DNA from: Azadirachta indica
Lineage: Eukaryota; Streptophyta; Magnoliopsida; Sapindales; Meliaceae
Direction of reading: 5' to 3'
DNA: 64,000 bases
NCBI GenBank assembly: GCA_022749755.1
Contig: CM040450.1
Location: 13,104,913-13,168,912 of the forward strand
Part shown: positions 24,266 through 36,399 of the stretch, piece by piece
How the letters are laid out: each line of letters starts with the position of its first letter
Numbering within the stretch: position 1 is the stretch's first letter
Made by a program: the position numbers and the translations under genes
The notes under the pieces: model-generated
The model's input: only the letters and a program-made list of their open reading frames with translations
Databases searched by the model: none
What the model was told of the DNA's origin: nothing

Positions 24266-26206
24266 ATGGCCACTCAAAGTTCAGCAACTCCCTTTTCAGC
24301 TTCAAATATTCGAAATTTTGAAGGTTTCCATCTTCGTTTATGGGGAAACCATTTCATCAAATCTACTTCTCAGGTAAAATAAATTAAACAAAGATATGAA
24401 TATATCTAAAATTTTTCTAAATACTTTAAGTTAAATTTTTTTGGTTAAATATACAATAACTTACTTGATCTTATATATATAATCATGACAAATACTACTA
24501 AATAAGTGTATTTTAAAATTCACAAATTAAAGTGGGTCTGTTCCACCTATTTTACTATATATCTATGAACGTGTTTGATATTTAAATTTAAGTGATAACT
24601 CTATAATAAACAGAGAGACAAATGAAAGGGGATGTTAAGCCTTTCTTCTTCTTCTTTTATTCTTCTTCCTCCTCTTTTATTCTTCTTCCTCCTCTTTTTT
24701 TTTTTGGTGAAAAGGAATATTAAAACTTACATTATATGTTATTTAAATTCTGGACCTGACAAAGCTTAAACTTTTAGTTCAAATTCCACGTCCGTGTTAA
24801 AATTTTTTTGTTATTTTTCAATTTACGCATTACATTCAAGAAATATGAGAAACATAATAGAATAATATTTAGGAATTATGTATATAATAAGAAACTATAT
24901 TATTGTAATATTATTTTATTTTAGAATAGTTTTTACTACTCATTAAAGATTAATCATGACATTAATTATTAATTTTTTTCATTTATTTGGTTTGCAGATG
25001 GAATACTGATGCTATAGATGTAACTTCTAGAGTACATAAAAATAATTTATAAGACACTCCTAGATATTTATAATGAAATAGAGGGAGAGTTGACAAAAGA
25101 CGGAAAATCACATTGCATACATTATGCCAAAGAAAAGGTAGACTTTTCCTTCCTCGTGAATTTACTTAATTAATTCTAACTAAATATTAGTTACCCTTAT
25201 GAAATACAAGTGCATGCGTACTTGATAATTGTTTTATAATTATTTAATGCCTTATAAATATATGCTAGGCATTAAAGTTTTAAATTAATTAGATTGTGCT
25301 TGTGTCTGTGTCACATTGTCGTTGGTTATATCTTAAATAACATCACTTAATTATACTGACTGACTGTTACGATTTTACATATCATAAATCGATGAATTCA
25401 TTTCATTTATATATCAATCAAATACTAATTAATTAAATTGAATTAATAATTTATATATGTTGTTGATAGTGATTAGATGCAAGAACTAACAGAGGTGCAG
25501 TTTGCACAAGCCAAATGGTTGAACGAAGGCTATGTTCCAACAATGGAGGAATATAATTCGATTGCATTGAGGAGTAGTGGTATTCCAATGCTTGCAACAA
25601 ATTCATTCCTGGGAATGGGAGATCATGCGACTGAGGATGCTTTTAAATGGGTTTTCACAAACCCTAAAATTATAAAAGCTGCATCTATTATTGGTAGATT
25701 CTCAGATGACATCCAAAGTCATGAGGTACGCTAGCTCTCTATAATTGAATCCTGGATCATGTACAACACTTCAATTTATTTTTCACTCGCTAATACGTTT
25801 TGTTTCATTATATATTACATGCATATATATATATATATATACGAAATTATATACATTTTGTTTAATTAAATTAACTGCGCACACGCAGTTTGAGCAAAAG
25901 AGAGGACACATAGCCTCAGCTGTGGAATGCTACATGAACCAATTTGGTGCAGCCGAAGAAGAAGCAGTTAAAGTATTATATCAAGAAGTTGCAAATGCTT
26001 GGAAAGATATAAATCAAGAATATTTTCCGATCATCAACGATAATAATAATTCAAGGGCCGTCCCGTTTCCTCTGCTTGAAAGAATTCTTGATTTTTCACG
26101 TACTTGCCATTTTATTTACAAGGATGGAGATCGTTACACAAACTCTTATTTGATGAAAGATCAAGTTGCTTCTCTGCTCAAGGATCCTGTATCTTTAGTA
26201 ATATAA
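24266..26206 (+). pseudogene. TPS-a pseudogene B5, exons 2-4 deleted
   Basis: Exon 1 (24266-24373) is open and encodes [13 protein letters not shown]. Intron 1 runs to about 24795 and then continues directly as intron 4 sequence, so exons 2, 3 and 4, including the DDxxD motif, are missing. Exon 5 (24998-25137) has one extra A (near 25022) that breaks its frame. Exon 6 (25477-25725) and exon 7 (25889-26206) are open and almost identical to B6, with NSE DDIQSHEFE and the TAA at 26204. Splicing exon 1 to exon 5 would also be out of phase. A class I cyclase cannot be made from it; transcription is still possible because promoter and splice sites remain. Confidence 0.9.
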
Positions 26207-26351
26207 GTATGTAATATATAAGCTTGGATTTGGAGTCAGACGTACGACGCGTCGTCCTTGTTTCTTTTATATGTTATTATATATCCTTAATTAATTCCCT
26301 GCTGTATTATTGCTATGAATATATATAGATAAATGCTTCTTTCTTATTCTA

Positions 26352-28075
26352 CTTAATTAGCTACCTCTTTGGCTCGATTGTTTATCATTCTATTTTGGTT
26401 TAATTAGTACCAGATTAAACTGTAGTTAAGCGGTAACATAACAAGGCGGTCTCTGATTAAGATGTATATCGAGTATCGAGTCAAGGTTGAGGTTCAACAA
26501 TTTCCGTGTAAACTAACTTAATCAAAATTAGATTTTACTTTATGAGAAAACTATTATCTTACAATTAATATTTTATGGGATCTTAAAATTAATTTGTTTA
26601 CGAATGCAGACAATTAATCACAGGAAAAGTACAAAAATATATAGTTTTTTTTAGATGTAATCTTTAATCTTTATGTATTATTATATTCTGTGCTCCTGCA
26701 CGAATTGAAGTGAAAATAAAATATTGCCAAATTTATTTTGGTGCTCCCTATCCTTACCCTCCCAAGCCAATTAACTACAGGCAGCTGGCTGCCTAGAGAT
26801 TTCGTATTGGCCAACATTTTGGTGAATGTAATCTCATTTTGCTTTTAGAGGCTTTTGTATATAATGGATTATAGTTATAGGTAGGAAAGATTATTGGCCA
26901 TCGTGGAGGCATTTTTCCAACCGTCATGGAGGCATATGGCAATATTATTAGGTCTTATCATATATATTTTTATTTAATTATCAGCATCATTTTTAAAAAT
27001 ATATAGTATGCTCCATTAATTACGATATTAATTAATTTTGAGTTGTCTAATGTTGACTAATAAAAGATAATATGAGAGCAAGACTCTTTATATTCGAGCA
27101 TGGAATGCTAATTAAGTTGGATAAAATTTTAAAAAAAATATATTAAGTTGTCCCACTTTTAGTATAACCACAATATTGATTTGATCGTTTTTAAAACCAA
27201 ACTATAAATTAATGTTATGTCTCTATGAATTTTTGAATATATATATATATATATATAAGAATTTTATTATACATATTATTGTATAAATACGACATATTAC
27301 CTTGTAAATATCTATTTTTGATATAGTCAACAAATTCTGCCTTATATACGAGAGCAAGACACTTTATATTTGAGCATGGAGGGCTATTTGTGAAAAAAAA
27401 AAAAATTATTGAGTTATCCCATCTTTATTATAACCACAAATTGATTTGATCATTTCAAAAGTAAAGTGTAAATTAATGTCATGTCTCTCTGAAATTTTGA
27501 AATCGTATGTGTGTGTATATATATATATATGAATTTTATTATACATATTGTTGTATAAATATGACATATTATCTTCTAAATATCTATTCTTGGTATAATT
27601 AACAATTTTTGCTTTATATATTCGAGCAAAACTCTTTATATTCGAGCATGGAGGGCTAATTGACTAGGACAAAACTAAATATATTTGATCATTTTCAAAG
27701 CCAAGGTATAAACTAATGTAATGTCTCTCAAAAATTTTGAAACTATATACATATACATATATATATATATAAGAATTTTATTTTGTTGTTGTATAAATGC
27801 GACATATTACCTTCTAAATATCTATTCTTGTTATAGCCAACAAATTCTGCTTTATATATTTTCAATGTATAAAAGTTGCAATTTTTTGGAAAAAAAAAAA
27901 AAAACTTTTACAGTCTAAATTAGGTTAGACGTCATGAAAGATAATCAAACAACACTTAGAAAAATTTGAAGGAAAAAGGTAGTAAGCTACTTTGTAATCC
28001 TTTTTACTTGATAGACATAACCAATAATAATTTTGTTTTCACACTACAACAGTAGCAAACGAGATCAATTTATCG
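26352..28075. repeat. Spacer D copy 2
   Basis: Collinear with 16540-18180. Here B5 keeps its full exon 7 and 3' UTR (26207-26351), which shows what was lost from B3. The copy ends at a B-type promoter-like relic (27950-28075) that runs into an A-type stub. Confidence 0.75.
27050..27875. repeat. Three tandem copies of the ~240 bp unit in spacer D2
   Basis: Units begin near 27070, 27355 and 27615, matching the threefold array in D1. Hence the triplication predates duplication of the D spacer. Confidence 0.8.
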
Positions 28076-28129
28076 GTAAATTAATTTTGTTTAGTTGCAT
28101 GCAAGAAACGGTGTGTTTGCATGCAACTA

Positions 28130-28185
28130 ATTATTTGATGGAAGATCAAGTTGCTTCGCTGCTTAAGGATCCTGTGATCCTGTAA
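28130..28185 (+). pseudogene. TPS type-A stub: last codons of exon 7
   Basis: The final residues [18 protein letters not shown] plus TAA match A4 (22666-22721) exactly or nearly so, followed by A-type 3' flank. Everything upstream of these codons is gone. It marks the place of a fourth A gene in the array. Confidence 0.85.
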
Positions 28186-29248
28186 TAATTATGCTCGCTC
28201 GCTTTCATTTAACCTTTAATTTAATTTATAAATGTTCTGTGATCCTGTGATCTTGTCATAATTCGAAATTAATAAATGCTCTTTTACATAATATAATTTG
28301 TTCAACCGATTATTTATAAATAATTTTTCTTTTATTTGTTTCGGGGATTGAATTTGTAATTTAAAACGCTTACGTATTTACTCGAAAATGATGTATGATG
28401 GTATGTGTATGTAAACCCAGCCCCTCAAATTAGTCCGTACGAGCTTTTGTGTCTCATTAATATATCAAAAGTTATCAACGGCGTTTTCAACGTTAAACAA
28501 ACTTAATATAATTCATTGCTATAGTTATCTAACAAAATTATAACAAATATTTTTAATATTTTTTCCTTATTCATATAATAATCATCAACAATTCTTGCAC
28601 AATTTAGGCACACACAAAAATGGCTTCCAATCAAGTTGCTATAAAACTCAATTAGTTATCGTAAATTGGTACTTATATATATCGGTGATGAACTTAATTT
28701 TGAAAGTCAATAATTTACAACTAAATTCATGATTATTTTGGACAAATTTTACCACAAACTACAACTACCGAGAAAGAATTGATAGATTAAACAATTAATT
28801 AGCTATTATACAAGTCTATAGAAAGCTACATATTTGAAATTTATCCAATATTGATTACGATACAAAACTTAATACAAAAGCACGATTCGAAACAAACTTG
28901 ATACAAAATTTTAATTTTAATTTTCGTAAGAGTACTTTTCATTAATTACATATTAATTAATTAATTTTGAGTTGTATGATATTGACTAATAAACATAATG
29001 TCAAAGCCAAGACTCCTTGTATTGGAGTATGGAAGGCTAATTTCGTGAGTGAGTAGGACAAAAATAGAAAAAGACTGTTTGCTTGTTGAGTTCTTCACTT
29101 TTGGTATAAGCACAATGTTGAATGATCAATATTGTTTAAACCAAGGTACAAATTAATGTCATGTATATCTGAATTTTTGAAAGTATATGTATAAGAATTT
29201 TATTAGATTATTGTACGAAGATGATGTATTATCTTTAATTTCTTGGCC
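28186..29248. repeat. Spacer C copy 5, left part
   Basis: Collinear with C3 and C4 until TTTCTTGG at about 29246, where a CACTA-type element interrupts it. It resumes at 35709 with GTATAGTCAATAAATCC. Confidence 0.85.
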
Positions 29249-29739
29249 CACTATAAGAAAAATGACCTTTTGCAGCCCATATTTGAGGCTGATTTTTAAT
29301 TCGTCACAAATAAGAATTATTTGCAATTGGTATACGACTGAATACAAATCCGTCACAAAAAAAATGTATTATTTGCAATCAAAATCAAATATCAGCCGTA
29401 AAAAATAGTTGTTAATTTTATTATCAAAATGACGTTATTTTGATAAAAATACAATAAGTCTCTAGTTTTATCTTTATTAAAAAATTAAATATTATTATTT
29501 TATTTATTACATATTAGTCTCTAAAGAATGGGACTAAAATGTTTAAATATATAAAATATTATATTAATATTCATTATTAAGATATTGAAGATACAAAAGT
29601 TATTTCACATTAAAATTTTACTTTTTTGTTCTTATTCATAAAAATCATCTTTTACATTAAAAACGTTTTGTCCCTTTACTTTTTCGTATATTAGCAAATC
29701 AAATCTATTCACAAAATCAAATCCAATTATCAACTTATC

Positions 29740-29833
29740 CTTAATTTATTGACGCCAGGTACGCTACCGTTAGCTTGTTGACGCTGGGCACGTCGTCGTC
29801 AATTTGTCGACGCCGAACACGCCGCCTTCAGGT
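29740..29833. repeat. GC-rich threefold repeat inside the CACTA element
   Basis: Three imperfect units of about 30 bp, each with TTGACGC or TCGACGC followed by GGCACG-like sequence and a TCGTCAA-type end. The island is strikingly GC- and CpG-rich within AT-rich DNA. Confidence 0.65.
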
Positions 29834-30754
29834 TACCAATTGATTTTCAAAACCAATCGATCCGTTTCAAAAAATTATTTTCTGGTTTTTTATTTTTATT
29901 TTTTGCTTTATTTTGATGGATTATCATTGGTTTCTTTGCTTGATTGAAAGATTTAAATTCTTAAAAACATTTGTTTTAATGTTTCTTTTTTCAAAATTTC
30001 TAGAAATTGGATATGATTTATCACAAATTTATTTCTAATCTAGTGTTTCTTTATTTGCTTTATTGTTTATTGTTTCATTGGCTGAAAATTTTGAATGCTT
30101 CTAAGAATGAATTAGATATTATCTCAAGTTAAGAATAAGAGCCAACATTTATAATTGTAGAATTAATTTCATCGTTTTCAGTAAATTATAGAACATGTAT
30201 TTTGAATGGATATATATCAAAATTAAAGTGATTAATTCTCTAGAAAGATGGGAGATTAGCACAATTTTTAAGGATTCACATGATAGTCAATCCCAACACC
30301 ATATCTAATATAATAAGCATCCAATTAACTTGGTTAAGCAAATGAAAGCAGTACTTTTGTTTAATTAATGTTATTAGACATTATATATGCTTTTATTGGA
30401 TCATTGCAAAAGGAACAACCTGTTCAAATAATTAATGTTGTGTAATTATTTAAAATTAAGCTTTGGTACTAGATCAGAGAGAAACTAGAAAGCCATTAAT
30501 ACGTATAATAGAATTCTCTACTAATTCTGCAATTTTGGCTATATCGTTCTTTTCTGGTTATTGTTATGTTGGGTCTCTGCTGCTTTGTTGTTCTGTTGTT
30601 AGCAAGTTGTTTTTGATACCTTGCTGCTATTCTGTTGTATTATAGGTGTTTTTGCTACTGTTTTTTTGTGTTTTTACCTTACTCTTGAAGCCTTATTGGC
30701 ATTTCTAGTCTGTGTATTTTTCTGTTTTTTCCATTTAATATAATTTCTCTATGC

Positions 30755-31550
30755 TTTTGCAATGAAACTGATGCACACAGTATTTGCGAATCACAATAAT
30801 TACCTTATCCCCTCTTGCGTGAACTTAATAGGAAACAAACAAATAGATCAACAATCTTTGGGCACAAAATCAATTCTTGACAGCAACTACATCATCAACA
30901 AAATAATAATAACACAATCAATTTTAACGTGGAAAACCTCCCCAATGTAATGAATAAAAACCACAGGACCGTAGTCCACCCAAAAAAACTCCACTATAAT
31001 CAAATAATGGGAATACACAATTTCTCTCTACTTAGAACTAGAGGTACACATCCACAATATTCTCAAAATCATACAATCTTGGCAAACAATCAAGTTCTAC
31101 AAAGAAATTAGAGAGAGTTCAAGAAAAACATCATCATAATGGTGGCCTAACTTTCAACCACGAAATCTGGAAAAAGGGAGCTCCAAATCTGATCTCCATC
31201 GTTCAGAATTTAGTCCTCTCAGTTAGGAAGCTGCTGGTAAAATTTCATCTCAGTCGGATCACGAATCGACCTCCGATCAGCTACTTGATCAAAATTGTCC
31301 CGAGTTTACTATTCTGCCTCTCTCTCGTGAACAGTACCCGCCTCTCTCTAAAATAATGAACAGTGTTTGCCTCTCTTCTAAATGATGAACAGTACCTTTA
31401 TCTCTCTAAACACACATGTATATATTGCAGCAAATTAAATACTAAACCCTATTTGAGAAAAGACCAAAATGTCCTTGAGCTAATTGGGCTTAGTTAGTAT
31501 TGAAGAGAAAATTTGGGCTATCTCAAAATAGAAGGAAACCCAACCCAATA
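30755..31550 (-). repeat. 3' LTR of copia element (left copy)
   Basis: About 800 bp matching 34068-34992, ending ACCCAATA (expected ACCCAACA, the complement of TGTTGGGT). The outer start is diverged and is estimated by alignment. It includes short repeats of CTCTCTAAA...GAACAGT, fewer than in the right LTR. Confidence 0.8.
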
Positions 31551-34067
31551 AATCTCCCCTTTTTCGACTATGTGGAGGGACTTGCCAACCCAACAATCGC
31601 ACAACAAACTTCAAGCTTTTCCCTCGGAATAGTCTTGGTTAACATATCAGGTTCTCCCCCATCAGTTAATAACATATACTCACTTGTAAGATATCGTGTG
31701 GAGGGCTGTCGGTTTCTGGTAGATCTTTTGAGTGGAGCATCTAGTGAAACCTCTGAAATAGATGACTGATCCTGAACATCATCATCAACCTCAACCTGGG
31801 TATGAGTGTCAATATCACCTGTACCATGCTGGTGATCCTGAACTTCATCTGTAAGATGTATTGGAACATGTGTAGGAAGAACTGGATCCAAGTCTATCAA
31901 CGCATCACTATACTGAGGCATTGCTTCTTTTGACTTCTCAATATCCTGTATAGTTTGGTCTTCCATAAATACAGCATTCCGACTTCTTACAAGTTTCTTT
32001 TACACTAGATCATAAAATCTGCAGCCAAACTCATCTTGACCATAGCCGAGAAATACACACTGTCTTGTCTTAACATCGAGTTTAGACTTTTCATCTTTGA
32101 GAATATGCACAAATGTTTTACATCCAAAGACACGCAAATAATCATAAGCAACATTCTTTCCTGACCAAACTTTATCTAAAACATCAAAGCCTCCCCCCAA
32201 AAAGATACTGGCAATTGTACTTGTAAAAGCAAACATCTCACTCTTTCAACTAGTGTTCTATTCATCCTCTCAGCTAGCCTATTTAACTGAGGAGTCTTCG
32301 GAGGTGTCTTTTGATGACGAATTCCTAACTGTCTGCAATACTCATCAAATGGTTCAGAATACTCACCCCTATTATCAGTTCTGATGTACTTCAACTTCTT
32401 CTCAGTCTGTCTCTCAATTGAGGCCTGAAACTGTTTAAACACATCTAGTACTTGATCCTTTATTTTCAATGTATAAACCCACAACTTTCTTGAGTGATCA
32501 TTTATAAAAGTCACAAAATAGAGAGCACCACTAAGTGTTTTTGTTTTCATAGGGCCACAAATATCAAAGTGTACTAATTCGAGTATATCTGATTCTTGAA
32601 AGTGAAGACGTCTTGAAGGTAACCCTAATTTGCTTCCCTGCCAAGCAATGAACAAATTTCTTCAAAGATTCATTTTTCAACCAAGAAAGCACATTCTTCT
32701 TGGCCAAAACATTCAAACCCTTCTCACTCATGTGACCAAGTCTTCTATGCTATAACTCAATTGTATCTTCATTTTTCACTGTATTGATGCTACTGTCTAC
32801 AATATTTGCTTGCATAAAGTACAATGAAGAACATTTCTTTTCTCGAGCCACAACCATGAAACCTTTGCTAAGCTTCCATTTACCACCACTAAAGTTCGTG
32901 GAGAAACCCTCATCATCAAGTTTACCTGCAGAAATCAAGTTCAAACGAATATCAGGAATATGTTTGACATTTTTCAACAGTAACATCATGCCATTATTGG
33001 TCTCCAAGCACACATCTCCCATACCTATGGCTTTAACTAAGCCATTATTTCCTATCTTAACATCTCTAAAATCACTGGATGTATAAGATGTAAAGAATTC
33101 CCTTCGCGATGTAGCATAAATGGAGGCACCACTATCCATTACCCAACTGGTCTCATGGCACACAAGATTGACAACATCACCATCATACATAATAAGAAAG
33201 TCATCTGTAACAGTAGTAACTTTGTTATCATCACTATTGTAATCATTTTTCTTTTCCTTTCCTTTATCCTTTTTGTTGTCTCGCTTGACCTGTCGACAAT
33301 ACTTCTTTATATGCCCCTTCAAACCATAATAATAGCATTGAACATTGGCAAACTTGTTGGTCTTACTTTTACTTTTATCTCTGTTCTTCGGACCTCTACT
33401 CTTACTCCTCCCCCTATTTTCTGTGACTAAGATATCTGACTGTGAAGAACCCTGTGACTTTCTTCTATGCTCTTCATTCAGAATACTATTATTAACCAAT
33501 TCCATGGTGATAATACCATCAGGAGCTGAGTTAGATAATGACATTCTAAATGTCTCCCATGAGTCCGGTAATGTGTCTAAAAGCCATAACCCTTATACTT
33601 CATCTTCAAATTTGATGTTCATTCCAGCCAACTGATTAATGATTTCCTGAAATGCATTCAAGTGATCTGTCATGGGTTTTTCATCCCGATATTTCAAGTT
33701 CATCATCTGCTTTATCAAATATAATTTGTTGTTCCCAGTTTTTCTGTCATATAACTCTTCAAGCTTATTCTACAAAGAACTTGCATCTGTCTCTCCACTG
33801 ATGTAATTCAAAACATTGTTATCTACCCATTGTCTGATATACCCATACACCTGACGATGAAGTAACTTCCACTGTACATCTATTTATTATCGGGTTTTTA
33901 TTTCTCAAACACGGGTAAATAATAATCTTTCACATATAAAAGATCTTCCATCTTTCCCTTCCATAAATGATAATTTACACCATTCAAATTAACCATTCTA
34001 CTTGTATTAGCTTCCATTACTCAACACAAGACACAAAACAAATATAACCAAAGCTCTGATACCACTT
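31551..34067 (-). pseudogene. Ty1/copia gag-pol remnant lacking reverse transcriptase and RNase H
   Basis: Read on the minus strand from an ATG at 34017: a gag start ([25 protein letters not shown]) soon broken by a stop near 33896; a zinc-knuckle-like segment near 33330 in which the second Cys is Tyr (CYYYGLKGHIKKYC); a protease motif WVMDSGAS near 33140; and an integrase with HFDICGPM and TDNRGEY (32655-32176). Several frame breaks separate the parts. After integrase, the linker RSTRNRQPS leads to LTDGGEP and then directly to DMLTK, which normally lies at the very end of pol. Reverse transcriptase and RNase H have therefore been deleted at about 31648. The order protease-integrase-(RT) defines copia. 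Non-autonomous and decayed. Confidence 0.88.
34053..34064 (-). other. Copia primer binding site
   Basis: On the minus strand TGGTATCAGAGC, complementary to the 3' end of initiator tRNA-Met, three bases after the end of the right LTR. It fixes the element's orientation and the LTR boundary. Confidence 0.9.
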
Positions 34068-34992
34068 TGTTAGGATAAACTAATACAAACCAATTTGCGG
34101 AAACACAATAATTACCTTATCCCCTCTTGCGTGAATTTAATAGGAAACAAACAAATAGATCAACAATTTTTGGGCACAAAATCAATTCTTGAACAGTAAC
34201 TACATCATCAACAAAACAATAATAACACAATCAATTTTAACGTGGAAAACCTCCCCAATGTGAGGAATAAAAACCACGGGACCGTAGTCCACCCAAAAAA
34301 CTCCACTATAATCAAATAATGGGAATACACAATTTCTCTCTATTTAGAACTAGAGGTACACATCCATAATATTCTCAAAATCATACAATCTTGGCAAACA
34401 ATCAAGTTCTACAAAGAAATTATAGAGAATTCAAGAAAAACATCACCATAATGGTGGCCTAACTTTCAACCACGAAATCTGGAAAAAGGGAGCTCCAAAT
34501 CTGATCTCCATCGTTCAAAATTTAGTCCTCTCAGTTAGGAAGCTGCTGGTGAAATTTCAGCTCAATTGGACCACGAATCGACCTCCGATCAGCCACTTGA
34601 TCAAAACTATCCCAACTTTACTATTCTGCCTCTCTTTCGTGAACAGTATTCACCTCTCTCTAAAATAATGAACAGTGTCTGCCTCTCTCGTGAACAGTAC
34701 CGCTAGACGATGAACAGTACCACCTCTCTCTAAATGATAAACAGTGACCTTCTCTCTCTAGATAATAAACAGTGCCGCCTCTCTTCTAGATGATGAATAG
34801 TGCCACCTCTCTTCTAAACGATGAGCAGTACTTTTCTCTCTCTAAACACATATATATATATATATATAACAGTAAATTAAACACTAAACCTTATTTGAGA
34901 AAAGATCAAAATGTCCTTGAGTTAATTGGGGTTAGTTACTATTGAAGAGAAAATTTAGACTATCTCCAAATAAGAGAAAATCTAACCCAATA
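34068..34992 (-). repeat. 5' LTR of copia element (right copy)
   Basis: 925 bp from TGTTAGGA to ACCCAATA. Longer than the left copy largely because of extra copies of a CTCTCTAAA/GATGAACAGT-type repeat at about 34620-34850. The two LTRs differ by many substitutions, so the insertion is not recent. Confidence 0.85.
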
Positions 34993-35708
34993 GATTTTAC
35001 ATCTTCGAATCATAAAGAGCTTTGACAGAATATTTGGCTTTGGCAACATGAATCAAGTTGCATATGGAGAGAATTTTGTAAAACGGAATATTTGACTTGG
35101 TGATTTTGAGAATGTTAATGGTAAATTTAATTCAAATTTCTCTCTACATGTTTTTTGGTGGTGACTGTCAGTAATCAATGAATTAAAATTTTTTGTTCAT
35201 TATATCTTTTCTACAAATTTTATTATGTATAAGATGAAAAATTTGTTGTTACTTTTCAAGTTTTTAAATGCTATCCAATGTTTTGTAATATTTAACCAAT
35301 TAAATTGTTTGAAATTGGTCCCAATATTTTGTTCACATTTAATATTCAAATTAATTTAATGAGATTAATATTTAAGTTAATAAAAATATTATAAATAGTT
35401 AATATTTTTTGTGGCTAAATATTTGACAATAAAAGGTGATAATAAAAAAAAAATTTTAAATTATTTACGGTTGTTACATATCAGTTACAAAATGGTTGCT
35501 GAAAATTTTTAAATTATTTGTAACCGATACATATTGGTTGTAAAATTGGCCGCAAATAACTAAAAATTTTTTGTGACGTGACTTATTACAACCATTAAAA
35601 TTTGGCCACAAATGACTGGAATTTGGCCGCAAAAAATGAATTTGTGGCTGAATATGTATTATTTGTGACTGAATTTTTCAGCTGCAAAAGACAATTTTTC
35701 TTGTAGTG

Positions 35709-35990
35709 GTATAGTCAATAAATCCTGCTTTGTACACATTCAATGCATAATAGCTGTATCTTTTTTAAAAAGAAAACTTAAGGCAGAGTTGAATAAACCC
35801 TCTGAATTTTTGAAAATATATGTATAAGAATTTTATTAGATTATTGTATCAAAATGATGAATTATCTTTAATTTCTTGGTATAGTCAACAAATCCTGCTT
35901 TCTACATGTTCAATGCATAATAGCTGTATGTTTTTCAAAAAGAAAACTTAGGCAGAGTTGAATAAACCCTCTTCCCATTATCAGAACTGA
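35709..35990. repeat. Spacer C copy 5, right part, locally duplicated
   Basis: GTATAGTCAATAAATCCTGC resumes the interrupted spacer. About 170 bp later the same sequence repeats (35880-35965), so this segment, up to CTTAGGCAGAGTTGAATAAA, is present twice; C3 and C4 have it once. Confidence 0.75.
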
Positions 35991-36165
35991 AATTATAACA
36001 CAATTTAAATTGAATGCATGTGCGGTAAAAATTTATTAAATAAGAGTATATGCAATCACATCCATAAAATTTAATTTCTTTTACTTTTTACTTACGACTG
36101 GCAATAAATTTGATTATTAAAAAAAAATTTTAAAAGGTCTGTTGAAAAACGTGACAATCTAGTCA

Positions 36166-36173
36166 TATAAAAG
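36166..36173 (+). promoter_or_regulatory. Possible TATA box of B6
   Basis: TATAAAAG about 230 bp before the B6 ATG, conserved as TATAAAA in the B3 and B5 upstream regions. The distance requires a long leader or a leader intron; a GTAATAAG...TGCAG pair between it and the ATG could be such an intron. Confidence 0.4.
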
Positions 36174-36399
36174 CCTATATCTTGAAACTGATTATAAATA
36201 GGAAAGAAGTCGCAAAAGATAATCAAATAAAAGCTAGGGAAATTGGAAGGAAAAAGGTAATAAGCTCCCCTTTTCTTCTCTTCAATAAAGAATTAAGTTT
36301 ATTCTTCACTTATCATTGTATATTAGTTTCTATACAGGTCTATATCTTGTTCTAACAAAGAACTTTATAATGTGCAGAATACCAAAACAAAATTATAAA

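Larger units (their letters stand above)
29249..35708. mobile_element. CACTA-type DNA transposon, non-autonomous, with nested copia
   Basis: The left end reads CACTATAAGAAAAATG and the right end, reverse complemented, CACTACAAGAAAAATTG; similarity continues to CTTTTGCAGC, giving terminal inverted repeats of about 28 bp. CACTA at both ends identifies the CACTA (En/Spm, CMC) superfamily. Subterminal DNA has scattered short repeats such as CGTCACAAA on the left and TTGGCCGCAAA on the right, as usual in this group. Spacers C3 and C4 show the empty site. The expected 3 bp target duplication is not clean: left flank GGCC, right flank GTA. Removing the nested copia leaves about 2.2 kb without any transposase-like frame, so it depended on an element elsewhere. 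Confidence 0.85.

Noticed and set aside
33155..33635. Plus-strand open frames across 32784-33635
   Set aside because: Antisense shadows of the copia gag-protease region.
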